Assembly: GCF_001548475.1 (NCBI RefSeq)
Contig: NZ_LRUJ01000007.1
Coordinates: forward strand, 105,778-169,777
Length of the DNA: 64,000 nt
Source of the DNA: Bordetella hinzii LMG 13501
GTDB taxonomy: Bacteria > Pseudomonadota > Gammaproteobacteria > Burkholderiales > Burkholderiaceae_B
Reading direction: 5' to 3'
This document shows, one piece after another, positions 29,289 through 37,180 of the stretch. Within the stretch, counting starts at the first letter, position 1. Every line of letters begins with the position of its first letter. A model generated the notes under the pieces. It was given only the letters and a program-made list of their open reading frames with translations. It ran no database searches and had not been told where the DNA came from. The position numbers and the translations under genes were made by a program.

Positions 29289-29786
29289 CTAGTGGTGGTG
29301 AGGGTGGGGCGCGGCCGGCGCTTTCTTCTGGCATTGGGGGCAGAGGGCGCGGATTTCGGTCTCGTGCGTGGCCAGGGCGAAGCCGGTCTGGGCCACGCGC
29401 TCGGCAAGTTGCCGGCTCATGGCCGGGTCGCTGACTTCGGCCACCGCGCCGCAACCCGTACAGACCACCAGCAGGTCGTGCGGGGCGCCCGCGGCGTCGT
29501 GGCAGGCGGTCCAGGCGTTGACCGCGTCCAGCCGGTGGATGAGCCCTTCGTCCATCAGGAAGTCCAGGGCGCGGTAGACCGTCGGCGGGGCCGCGCCCGG
29601 ATGCACGGCGCGCATGGCTTCCAGCAGCTCATACGCTTTCAGGCTGCGGCCATGGGTGAGCAGCAGCTCCAGGACTTTGCGGCGGATGGGCGTCAACCGG
29701 CGGCCGCGCTCGGCACAGAGCGATTCGGCCAGGCGGAGTTGCTCGCCGACGGCGTCGGCGCGGCTGTTGCGGGCAGGGGCTGACAT
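29289..29786 (-). CDS. zur: Zinc uptake regulator Zur (Fur family)
   Basis: This 165-aa Fur-family repressor has the N-terminal winged helix at about residues 15-85 (LTPIRRKVLELLLTHGRSL, PPTVYRALDFLMDEGLIHRL). The structural zinc site is made by C109, C112, C149 and C152. The tail ends HPHHH. Zur rather than Fur is supported by CTGCG/CPQC spacing and the surrounding znu and znuD genes. A Zur-like palindrome lies 76 bases upstream, between zur and the divergent znu operon, so autoregulation is possible. Confidence 0.92.
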   Translation of the reverse strand: MSAPARNSRADAVGEQLRLAESLCAERGRRLTPIRRKVLELLLTHGRSLKAYELLEAMRAVHPGAAPPTVYRALDFLMDEGLIHRLDAVNAWTACHDAAGAPHDLLVVCTGCGAVAEVSDPAMSRQLAERVAQTGFALATHETEIRALCPQCQKKAPAAPHPHHH

Positions 29787-29861
29787 ATAAGGGTTCGGGG
29801 CGGTTCAGGAATGAGGCGAAGGTATCAGAAAACCTCTTGCCGCGGGGTCTGGCGCCCAATT

Positions 29862-29876
29862 TGTTATGATATAACA
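29862..29876. promoter_or_regulatory. Zur box between zur and the znu operon
   Basis: TGTTAT and ATAACA are spaced by GAT, matching the core of the gammaproteobacterial Zur consensus (TGTTATA dyad). It sits in an AT-rich patch of an otherwise GC-rich sequence, 28 bases before the first znu-operon ORF and 76 bases upstream of zur, so it can repress the znu operon when zinc is plentiful. Confidence 0.8.
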
Positions 29877-29904
29877 TAATAAAACTATCTACCCCCGCTG
29901 CGTC

Positions 29905-30018
29905 ATGTCCTTGTTTTATTCGTCTTCGCTCCTGCGCCATGGCGTGGCCTGGCGCATGGGCTGGGCCTTGGCCGCCACCCTGCTGATCTGGAGCCTGCTC
30001 GCATGGGCCATGTCCTGA
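29905..30018 (+). CDS. 37-residue membrane peptide heading the znu operon
   Basis: The reading frame from ATG 29905 to TGA 30016-30018 encodes a peptide with a short polar, Ser-rich start, RHGVAWRMGW, and one hydrophobic helix (ALAATLLIWSLLAWAMS). It overlaps znuC by 16 bases and is the first ORF after the Zur box, so it would be zinc-repressed with znuCBA. It is a translatable single-pass peptide or, failing that, a translational lead-in for znuC. No known family is recognised. The strong helix argues for a real product. Confidence 0.5.
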   Translation: MSLFYSSSLLRHGVAWRMGWALAATLLIWSLLAWAMS

Positions 30019-30710
30019 ACGCCGCGGCCATCGAGCTCGAAGGCGCCACCTTCGGCTGGCGCGGACAACCCGCCGTGCGCGAGGTCAGCGGCCGGTTTGC
30101 GCCCGGCTGCATGACCGCCATCGTGGGGCCCAATGGCGCGGGCAAGTCGACGCTGGTCAAAGGCCTGGCCGGGGTGCTGGCGCCCATGGCGGGTCGGCTG
30201 CGGCGCGGCCGCGACACGGTGGCCTGGCTGCCGCAGGCCGCCGAGCTGGAGCGCGATTTTCCGATTTCGGTGCTCGACGCCGTCGTGCTGGGCGGCTGGC
30301 GCCGGATCGGGGCCTGGCGCGCCGTGGGCGAGGGCGAGACCGCGCGGGCCCATCTCGCGCTGCGCCGGGTGGGCCTGGAGCAGCTGGCGCAGCGTCCGCT
30401 GCAGGCCTTGTCGGGCGGACAGCTGCAGCGCGTGCTCTTCGCCCGCCTTTTGATGCAGGACGCGCCCATCTTGATCCTCGATGAGCCGTTCGCCGCCGTG
30501 GACGGGCAGACCACGCGCGTGCTCATGGCCCTGCTTTGCGCCCTGAATGCCGAAGGGCGCAGCGTCATCGCCGTGCTGCATGACATGGCCTTGGTCAGGG
30601 AGTACTTCGGCCAGACGCTGCTTTTGTCCGGCCGGGTGCTGGGCTGGGGGCCGACCGCCGAGGTGCTGGCGCCCGAGCGCCTGGCGCACGGGCACCTGGG
30701 GTACGCATGA
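30003..30710 (+). CDS. znuC: Zinc ABC transporter ATP-binding protein
   Basis: A 235-aa ATPase of the metal-type ABC importers. Walker A GPNGAGKST is at residues 42-50, a LSGGQLQRVLFARLL signature near 137, and Walker B ILILDEPFAAVDG near 155. It powers zinc uptake with ZnuB and ZnuA. Its ATG lies inside the upstream peptide ORF and its end overlaps znuB (ATGA), so the operon is translationally coupled. The metal is assigned from the Zur box and His-rich partners. Confidence 0.92.
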   Translation: MGHVLNAAAIELEGATFGWRGQPAVREVSGRFAPGCMTAIVGPNGAGKSTLVKGLAGVLAPMAGRLRRGRDTVAWLPQAAELERDFPISVLDAVVLGGWRRIGAWRAVGEGETARAHLALRRVGLEQLAQRPLQALSGGQLQRVLFARLLMQDAPILILDEPFAAVDGQTTRVLMALLCALNAEGRSVIAVLHDMALVREYFGQTLLLSGRVLGWGPTAEVLAPERLAHGHLGYA

Positions 30711-31582
30711 GCCTGTGGCAGGCGCTGGCGGCGCCTTTCTTCGACTTCGGATTCATGCGGCGCGCGCTGGCCGGCGCGTTGGTGCTGGCGTTCGGCGCCG
30801 CGCCGCTGGGCGTGTTCCTGGTCCTGCGGCGCATGAGTCTGATGGGCGACGCCATGTCGCACGCCATCCTGCCCGGCGTGGCCGCGGGCTATCTGCTGTC
30901 CGGGTTGTCGCTGGGCGCCATGATGGCGGGGGGCATCGTCACGGGCCTGGCGGTGGCCCTGCTGTCCGGCCTGGTGACACGGCTGACGCCGCTGCGCGAG
31001 GACGCCAGCTTCGCGGCCTTCTACCTGATATCGCTGGCGCTGGGCGTGCTGCTGGTGTCGCTGCGCGGCTCCAACGTCGATCTGCTGCATGTGCTGTTCG
31101 GCACGGTGCTGGGCCTGGGCAATGACGCGCTGTGGCTGGCCGGCCTGGTCAGCACCCTGACCCTCTTCAGCCTGGCGGCCCTCTACCGCCTGCTGGTGGC
31201 CGAGTGCTTCGATCCGGGGTTTCTGCGCGCGGCCGGCGGCCGCGGCTGGCTGGCGCATTTCGGTTTTCTGGCGCTGGTCGTCGTCAACCTGGTCGCCGGT
31301 TTCCAGATCCTGGGCACGCTCATGGTGGTGGGCATGATGATGCTGCCGGCGCTGGCCGCCCGCTTCTGGGCGCGGCGGGTGGCCACGCAGATGCCCCTGG
31401 CCGTGGGTCTGGCCGCGCTGGCCTCGTGGGCCGGCCTGCTGGCGTCCTTTCATTTCGACCTGGCGGCCTCGCCCGCCATCATCCTGGCCGCCGGCCTGGT
31501 CTATCTCCTTTCCCTGACGCTGGGCCCGCAAGGCGGCTTGTGCCGCCGCCGGCACGGGCCGGCTTTCTCCAAAGAGGTGTGA
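30707..31582 (+). CDS. znuB: Zinc ABC transporter permease
   Basis: A 291-aa ABC-3 family permease with eight or nine hydrophobic segments. RRMSLMGDAMSHAILPGVA near residue 42 is the ATPase-coupling hallmark of ZnuB/MntB permeases. The middle contains NVDLLHVLFGTVLGL. It overlaps znuC by four bases and is followed by znuA after two bases. Confidence 0.92.
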   Translation: MSLWQALAAPFFDFGFMRRALAGALVLAFGAAPLGVFLVLRRMSLMGDAMSHAILPGVAAGYLLSGLSLGAMMAGGIVTGLAVALLSGLVTRLTPLREDASFAAFYLISLALGVLLVSLRGSNVDLLHVLFGTVLGLGNDALWLAGLVSTLTLFSLAALYRLLVAECFDPGFLRAAGGRGWLAHFGFLALVVVNLVAGFQILGTLMVVGMMMLPALAARFWARRVATQMPLAVGLAALASWAGLLASFHFDLAASPAIILAAGLVYLLSLTLGPQGGLCRRRHGPAFSKEV

Positions 31583-31584
31583 AC

Positions 31585-32514
31585 ATGAAGCCTATCTGGG
31601 CGCGTTGCGCGGCGATCGCCGTTTTGTCCGTCCTGCCGGCCGCGGCGGCCTGGGCGGCGCCGGTCAAGGTGGTCACCAGCTTTTCCATCCTGCAGGACAT
31701 GACCGCCGAGATCGGCGGCCCGGATGTCGAGGTGCAGACCCTGATCGGGCCCGACGGCGATGCCCACGGCTTCGAGCCCAGCGCGGCCGACTCGCGCAAG
31801 CTGGCCGGCGCCCGCCTGCTGGTCGTCAATGGCCTGGGTTTCGAACCCTGGCTGGCGCGCCTGGTCGAGGCCTCGGGCTTCAAGGGGCGCCAGGTGACGG
31901 CCTCCGAGGGCGTCAAGCCGCGCCGCTTCGCCGAAGCGCACGATGATCACGACGGCCACGATCATGATCATGGCCACGACCATGGCACGCAGGACCCGCA
32001 TGCCTGGCAGGACCTGCGCAATGGCATGATCTACGCGCGCAATATCGGCCGCGCCCTGGGCCAGGCCGATCCGGCGCACGCCGAACAGTACCGCCAGCGC
32101 GCCGAGGCCTATGTCGCCCGCCTGCAGGCCCTGCAGGCCAAGGTGCGGCAGACCTTCGCGGCCATTCCCGAGGCGCGCCGCAAAGTGGTCAGCACCCATG
32201 ATGCCTTCGGCTATTTCGGCGACGCCTATGGCGTGCGCTTCATTCCGGTGGCGGGGCTGTCGACCCTGTCCGAGCCTTCGGCCGCCGGGTTTGCCGCCGT
32301 CATCGAGCGGGTCAAGCGCGAACAGGTGCCGGCCATTTTCATCGAGAACATCGGCAACGCGCGCCTGGCCGAGCAGGTCGCGCGCGAATCCGGCACCCGG
32401 CTCGGTGGTACGCTTTATTCCGATGCGCTGGCCAAGCCCGGCCAACCGGGCGCGACCTATGTGGGAATGTTTGAATGGAATGTGCAGCAATTGGCCGAGG
32501 CCTTGCGGCCTTGA
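31585..32514 (+). CDS. znuA: Zinc-binding periplasmic protein of the ABC importer
   Basis: A 309-aa cluster A-I binding protein with a 24-residue signal peptide (ends AAAAWA). Zinc ligands are expected in DGDAHGFEPS (His about 62), DPHAWQDLRNG (about 141) and the C-terminal aspartate/glutamate region. A His/Asp-rich loop at about 117-134 (HDDHDGHDHDHGHDHG) is typical of zinc rather than manganese proteins. I chose the ATG at 31585, two bases after znuB, preceded by AAAGAGGTG. Confidence 0.93.
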   Translation: MKPIWARCAAIAVLSVLPAAAAWAAPVKVVTSFSILQDMTAEIGGPDVEVQTLIGPDGDAHGFEPSAADSRKLAGARLLVVNGLGFEPWLARLVEASGFKGRQVTASEGVKPRRFAEAHDDHDGHDHDHGHDHGTQDPHAWQDLRNGMIYARNIGRALGQADPAHAEQYRQRAEAYVARLQALQAKVRQTFAAIPEARRKVVSTHDAFGYFGDAYGVRFIPVAGLSTLSEPSAAGFAAVIERVKREQVPAIFIENIGNARLAEQVARESGTRLGGTLYSDALAKPGQPGATYVGMFEWNVQQLAEALRP

Positions 32515-33140
32515 TGCTGGCGTCGGCCCCGCTGGCGGGATGGGCCCACCCTCATATGTGGATAGACGCCGAGGCCGAAGTCGTCTTCGATGCGCAGGGC
32601 AGGGTGTCGGCCCTGCGCCAGACCTGGCTTTTTGATGAAATGTTCGGCGCCTATGCCACGCAAGGCTTGCCGCGCGAGGCCGACGGCAGCCTGTCGCCTG
32701 GCACGCGCCAGCGCATGGCGAAGGACTGGATGGCCTCGCTGGGCGAGCCGATATCGCATTACTTCACGCGGATCATGCGGCAGGGGGCCACGCTGGCCTT
32801 CGCCGCGCCGCGCGACAGCGATGTGGGCTGGGATGGCAAGCGCCTGTCTTTGTCCTTCACCCTGCCGCTGGCCCAGCCGGTGGCGCCGGGGCCCGAGGGC
32901 CTGACCATCGACGTCTTCGATCCCACGTATTTCGTGGCCTATGCCTTCGATGCGCCCCAGGCCTGGCGCCTGCGCGATGCGCCGGCCAATTGCCGGCAGA
33001 GTTATCGGCCGCCGCAGGCGCTGGACTGGAAGACCCTGCAGCAGCTGGCGGCCATCCCTTCCGATGTCGATACCTTGCCGGACGAGCTGTTCGCCATCAC
33101 CAAGGGCCTGACGCATCGCAACGAGTTGCGCTGTCCATGA
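32475..33140 (+). CDS. DUF1007 family secreted protein
   Basis: A 221-aa protein with an N-terminal signal (RGLAALMLASAPLAGWA) then HPHMWIDAEAEVVFD, the DUF1007 hallmark with two early histidines. It overlaps znuA by 40 bases. A start at 32514 (TGATG coupling with znuA) is possible but would leave a very short signal peptide. DUF1007 proteins nearly always sit beside NicO/RcnA-like metal transporters, as here, and are thought to act in the periplasm with them. Under the same Zur control a zinc role is likely. Confidence 0.82.
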   Translation: MECAAIGRGLAALMLASAPLAGWAHPHMWIDAEAEVVFDAQGRVSALRQTWLFDEMFGAYATQGLPREADGSLSPGTRQRMAKDWMASLGEPISHYFTRIMRQGATLAFAAPRDSDVGWDGKRLSLSFTLPLAQPVAPGPEGLTIDVFDPTYFVAYAFDAPQAWRLRDAPANCRQSYRPPQALDWKTLQQLAAIPSDVDTLPDELFAITKGLTHRNELRCP

Positions 33141-34075
33141 GGCGCGGGCTGTGCCTGGCCGTCTTGATGGCGGTCCTGTTGCTGGCGGGCGGCCCGTCCT
33201 GGGCGCAATCCCATCCCTTCGCCGTGCCCGAAAGCGCGGCGCCCACGGGCGGCTGGCTGGCGCAGTGGTTTGCGCAGGTCTCGGTCTGGCAATCGCATTT
33301 CTATCGCCAGCTCACCAGCGCCGTGCGCGCCTGGCAGCAGGAAGGCTCCTGGCTGCTGGTCGGCCTGTCCTTTGCCTATGGCGTCTTCCATGCGCTGGGC
33401 CCGGGGCATGGCAAGGCCGTGATCTCGGCTTTCGTGCTGGCCAACCACCAAAGCGCGCGCAATGGCGCCGTGCTGGCCTTGTTCTCGGCGCTGGTGCAGG
33501 CCGTGGTCGCCATCCTGATGGTGGCCTTGTTGGCGGGGGGCCTGAATGTGACCGCCCAGGTCATGAATGCGGGCACGCAGTGGCTGGAGACGGCGTCCCA
33601 TGGGCTCATCGTGGCCCTGGGAGCATGGCTGCTGTGGGTCAAGGCCATCCGCCCCTGGGGGAGCGCGCCGCGCGGCGCCCGGCGCCATCTGCACCATGCG
33701 GCCTGCGGCTGCGGCCATGTGCCGCCTTTGTCGCTGATGAGCGGCCGGCTGGATTGGCGCCGCGCCTGGACGGCGATCGCGGCCGTGGGCCTGCGGCCCT
33801 GCAGCGGCGCGCTCATTGTGCTGGTGTTCGCCTTGTCGCAAGGCATGTTCGGCGCGGGCATGGTGGCCGCCTTGGCCATGGGCCTGGGCACCGGCCTGAC
33901 CGTGGCCCTGCTCGCCATGGCGGCGGCTTGGTCGCGCCGGGCGCTGACCGCCAGCCCGCGCTTGTCGCCGCGCGCGGCCGCCCGGCTGCGGTATGGCATC
34001 GAGTCGCTGGCGGCGCTGGCGGTCTTTGTGCTGGGACTGTTGCTGCTGGGAGGGCAGATCGCCGGGGCGGGCTGA
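33137..34075 (+). CDS. NicO/RcnA-family metal transporter
   Basis: A 312-aa membrane protein with six or seven hydrophobic segments after a signal-like N-terminus. The family motif FHALGPGHGKAVISAF is near residue 80. A second motif, GLRPCSGALIVLVFALSQG, is near 215. A short His/Cys loop (RHLHHAACGCGH) lies between them. NicO proteins move nickel, cobalt or other divalent cations. In this Zur-linked operon zinc is the best guess, but direction of transport is unknown. ATGA overlap with the DUF1007 gene. Confidence 0.82.
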   Translation: MRRGLCLAVLMAVLLLAGGPSWAQSHPFAVPESAAPTGGWLAQWFAQVSVWQSHFYRQLTSAVRAWQQEGSWLLVGLSFAYGVFHALGPGHGKAVISAFVLANHQSARNGAVLALFSALVQAVVAILMVALLAGGLNVTAQVMNAGTQWLETASHGLIVALGAWLLWVKAIRPWGSAPRGARRHLHHAACGCGHVPPLSLMSGRLDWRRAWTAIAAVGLRPCSGALIVLVFALSQGMFGAGMVAALAMGLGTGLTVALLAMAAAWSRRALTASPRLSPRAAARLRYGIESLAALAVFVLGLLLLGGQIAGAG

Positions 34076-34092
34076 GTTTGCTCCGTTTTTTC

Positions 34093-34120
34093 TTGCCTTC
34101 GATATGGAATGTTATATCAT
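34093..34120 (+). promoter_or_regulatory. Candidate znuD promoter overlapping a Zur box
   Basis: TTGCCT (34093-34098) and TATCAT (34115-34120) are spaced by 16 bases. The -10 lies inside the first Zur box, the classic layout for repression. Placement is by eye only. Confidence 0.45.
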
Positions 34121-34150
34121 TCTCGTTCCAAATTGGAATGATATAACATT
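34107..34150. promoter_or_regulatory. Two Zur boxes in inverted orientation before znuD
   Basis: AATGTTATATCATTC (34108-34122) and its exact complement GAATGATATAACATT (34136-34150) flank a 13-base spacer. Each contains one TGTTATA-type half site plus a degenerate half. The znuD start is 12 bases downstream, with AGGAAAGAGGA as ribosome site between. Confidence 0.85.
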
Positions 34151-34162
34151 TAGGAAAGAGGA

Positions 34163-36190
34163 ATGAGGCTCTCCCGCCATGTTGCGCTGACCCTGGCATT
34201 CGCCACCCCCGCCGCCTTTGCCCAGGCAAGCGATGCGCCCGCGCTTGCCCCCATTACTGTCTCGGCGGATCCGCTCGGGCTGGACTTGAACAGCACGGCC
34301 CTGCCGACGACCATCCTCGATGGCCAGGAACTGGTCGAACGCCGCCAGGGAACCCTGGGCGACACGCTCGATGGCCTGCCGGGCGTACACGCGGACACCT
34401 TCGGCGGCGGCGCCAGCCGGCCCGTCATCCGCGGACAGACGGCGCCGCGGGTCAGCGTGCTCTCCGACGGCTCGCAATTGATGGACGCTTCGGCCATTTC
34501 GCCCGATCACGCCACCACCGTCGAGCCGCTGCTGGCCGACCGTATCGAAGTCCTGCGCGGACCGGCCACGCTGCGCTATGGCGGCGGCGCGATAGGCGGG
34601 GTGGTCAATGTGCTCGACAAGCGCGTGCCGACCGAAAAGCCCGAGGGCGGCCTGGCGGCCGAGGCCGAGCTGCGCGGCGCCACGGGCACCAAGGAGCGCG
34701 CCGGCGTCTTCGGCATCACGGGCGGCACCGACGACTTCGTCGTGCGCGTCGAGGGCCTCAAGCGCCGCAGCAGCGACTACGAGGTGCCTGACTGGCCCGG
34801 CGGCAAGCTGGCCGGTTCGTACAGCGAATCCACGCAGGGCTCGATCGGCATGTCATGGATAGGGCCGCGCGGCTATGTCGGCGTGGCGTTCACGCATATC
34901 GACAGCAAGTACGGCCTGCCCGGACACAACCACGAGTACGAGAGTTGCCATCCGCACGGCGATCATCTGCACTGCGGTGGCCACGGCCATGACGACGGCG
35001 AGGCGCATGACCACGACCATGGCGAGGACGGCGACATTCCCTACGTGCGCTTGCGCAGCAACCGTGTCGATCTGCGCGCCGAATACCTCGATCCGCTGCC
35101 CGGCTTTGCCAAATTGCGCTTTCGCAGCGGCTTCACCGACTACCAGCATGATGAGATCGAAGGCGGCAAGGTCGGCACGCGCTTCAAGAACGAAGGTTTC
35201 GACGCCCGCCTGGAGCTGGAGCACAAGCCGTGGATGGGGCTGCGCGGCGTGATGGGCGTGCAGACGGCCTTCAGTGATTTCCGCGCCGATGGGGAGGAAG
35301 CCTTCCTGCCCCGCAGCAAGACGCGCGCCAACGGTATCTTCCTGCTCGAAGAGTACCGCCTGGCCGATTGGCGCTTCGAGGCCGGCGCGCGCCAGGACTG
35401 GCAAAGCGTCTCGCCCGTGGGCGGGCAGGAGAAGTCCAGCCTGTCGGGTACTTCGCTGTCGGCCGCGGCGATTTGGGATTTCGCCCCCCGCTACTCGCTG
35501 GCGCTGTCCGTATCGCGCTCGCAGCGCCTGCCTTCGGCGCAGGAGCTCTATGCCGATGGCGTGCACCTGGCGACCAATACCTACGAGATCGGCAATGCCA
35601 AGCTGGACCGCGAGACCTCGCGCAATATCGACCTGACGCTGCGCAAGCATGAAGGCGATACCACCTTCAGCCTGAGCGCCTTCCACAATCGTGTCAAAAA
35701 CTATATCTATGCCAACACGCTGGACCGCTTCGAGGATTTCCGCCTGATCGAGTACACGCAGCAGGACGCGGAGTTCACCGGCGTGGAGGGCGAGATCAAG
35801 CATCAGTTCACGTCCATTTTCTCGGCCGGCGTGTTCGGCGATTATGTGCGCGGCAAGCTGACGGGCGGGCAGGGCGATCTGCCGCGCATCCCCGCCGCCC
35901 GCCTGGGGGCGCGCGCCAATCTCAAGTGGCAGCAATGGTCGGGCGGCGTCGAGTACGCCTATGTGTTCCGCCAGAAGGACATCGCCAGCTATGAAAGCGA
36001 GACGCCGGGCTATTCCATGGTCAACGCCGTGGTGAGCTATCGCTTCAAGGCGGCAGGGGCCCAGTATGACGTCTACCTGCGAGGCAACAACCTGCTGGAC
36101 AAGCTGGCCTACAACCACGCTTCCTTTCTGGCCACCTCGGCGCCCTTGCCCGGCCGTTCGGTGTTGCTGGGCGTACGCATGACCTACTAA
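34163..36190 (+). CDS. znuD: TonB-dependent zinc receptor, ZnuD-like
   Basis: A 675-aa outer-membrane receptor. The signal peptide ends near residue 20 (AAFAQA), and the plug domain covers about 30-150 (GVHADTFGGGASRPVIRGQ, IEVLRGPATLRYGGGAIGGVVNV). A 22-strand barrel follows, ending in an aromatic-type terminus (LLGVRMTY). An extracellular loop at about 255-290 is rich in His, Cys and acidic residues (CHPHGDHLHCGGHGHDD), as in Neisseria ZnuD. Two Zur boxes lie immediately upstream, so it should be made under zinc starvation. Confidence 0.92.
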   Translation: MRLSRHVALTLAFATPAAFAQASDAPALAPITVSADPLGLDLNSTALPTTILDGQELVERRQGTLGDTLDGLPGVHADTFGGGASRPVIRGQTAPRVSVLSDGSQLMDASAISPDHATTVEPLLADRIEVLRGPATLRYGGGAIGGVVNVLDKRVPTEKPEGGLAAEAELRGATGTKERAGVFGITGGTDDFVVRVEGLKRRSSDYEVPDWPGGKLAGSYSESTQGSIGMSWIGPRGYVGVAFTHIDSKYGLPGHNHEYESCHPHGDHLHCGGHGHDDGEAHDHDHGEDGDIPYVRLRSNRVDLRAEYLDPLPGFAKLRFRSGFTDYQHDEIEGGKVGTRFKNEGFDARLELEHKPWMGLRGVMGVQTAFSDFRADGEEAFLPRSKTRANGIFLLEEYRLADWRFEAGARQDWQSVSPVGGQEKSSLSGTSLSAAAIWDFAPRYSLALSVSRSQRLPSAQELYADGVHLATNTYEIGNAKLDRETSRNIDLTLRKHEGDTTFSLSAFHNRVKNYIYANTLDRFEDFRLIEYTQQDAEFTGVEGEIKHQFTSIFSAGVFGDYVRGKLTGGQGDLPRIPAARLGARANLKWQQWSGGVEYAYVFRQKDIASYESETPGYSMVNAVVSYRFKAAGAQYDVYLRGNNLLDKLAYNHASFLATSAPLPGRSVLLGVRMTY

Positions 36191-36200
36191 GGGGCCGGCT

Positions 36201-37172
36201 TCAGTCCTTGCCGGTTTTCCGGTTGGCGCGTGGATGCGCCTGGTCATAGACCTTGGCCAGGTGTTGGAAGTCCAGCCTCGTGTAGACCTGGGTGGTCGCG
36301 ATATTGGCGTGGCCCAGCAATTCCTGGACGGCGCGCAGGTCCTGGGCCGATTGCAGGACATGGCTGGCGAAGCTGTGGCGCAGGACGTGGGGATGCACGT
36401 GCGCGGGCACGCCCGCGGCCTGGGCCAGGCGGGCCAGCTGCTGCTGGACCACGCGCGGCGAGATGCGCGCGCCGCGCGCGCCCAGGAACAGCGCATGCCG
36501 ATCGGCGGGCGGGGTCGCGGGTGCCACCAGGGCGGCCCGCGCCGCCAGCCATTTGTCCAGGGCGGCCAGCGCGGCGGCGCCCACGGGCACGCTGCGGCGC
36601 TTGCCGCCTTTGCCCAGCACCACGACCTCGGCTTCCGCCCGGTCGAGCCAGCCGCGCGGCTCCGTGCCCGCATGGCGCTGGTAGTGGGTATCCAGGCCCA
36701 CCAGTTCCGACAGGCGCAGGCCGCTGGAATAGAACAGCTCGAACATGGCGTGATCGCGCAGGCCGGCCGGATCCGTGGCCAGGCGGGCCGGCGCGTGATC
36801 CAGCAGGGCTTGGGCCTGGTCTACCGAGAGCGCCTTGGGCAGGGAGCGCGGTGCCTTGGGGGCGCGCACGCCCGCCACGGGGTTGCTGGCCAGCCCCTGT
36901 TGCGGGGCCCACCAATGATAGAAGCCGCGCCAGGCCGCCAGCCGGCGCGCCAGGCTGCGCGGGCCCAGCCCTTGCGCGTGCAGGCGCGCGACCGCCTGGC
37001 GTATATGTCCGGTGGACAGGGCGTCTAGCGGCAGGCCGGCCTGCCGTGCGAGTTCGGCCAGGGATGCGAGATCGCGGCGGTAGGCGGCGATCGTGTGTCC
37101 GGCATAGCGCCGTTGCGTCTGCAGATGCCGCAGCCAGGCTTCGAGCGGCGCGGCATGGGCATCCTGGTCCAT
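36201..37172 (-). CDS. xerC: Tyrosine recombinase XerC
   Basis: This 323-aa recombinase resolves chromosome dimers at dif with XerD. The SAM-like N-terminal domain spans about 1-100. The catalytic set is intact: R153 (GLRLSEL), the lysine in GKGGKRR (about 188), H262 and R265 (HVLRHSF), H288 (LLGHAN) and the nucleophile Y297. A hydrophilic, Arg-rich insertion near 160-180 is longer than in E. coli. It is in the dapF-DUF484-xerC order common in proteobacteria. Confidence 0.93.
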   Translation of the reverse strand: MDQDAHAAPLEAWLRHLQTQRRYAGHTIAAYRRDLASLAELARQAGLPLDALSTGHIRQAVARLHAQGLGPRSLARRLAAWRGFYHWWAPQQGLASNPVAGVRAPKAPRSLPKALSVDQAQALLDHAPARLATDPAGLRDHAMFELFYSSGLRLSELVGLDTHYQRHAGTEPRGWLDRAEAEVVVLGKGGKRRSVPVGAAALAALDKWLAARAALVAPATPPADRHALFLGARGARISPRVVQQQLARLAQAAGVPAHVHPHVLRHSFASHVLQSAQDLRAVQELLGHANIATTQVYTRLDFQHLAKVYDQAHPRANRKTGKD

Positions 37173-37180
37173 GGGCCGGT

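Noticed and set aside
31900..32000. Short tandem CAT/GAC-rich DNA repeat
   Set aside because: It is simply the coding sequence for the His/Asp-rich loop of ZnuA; similar stretches code for the loops of the GTPase and the zinc receptor.
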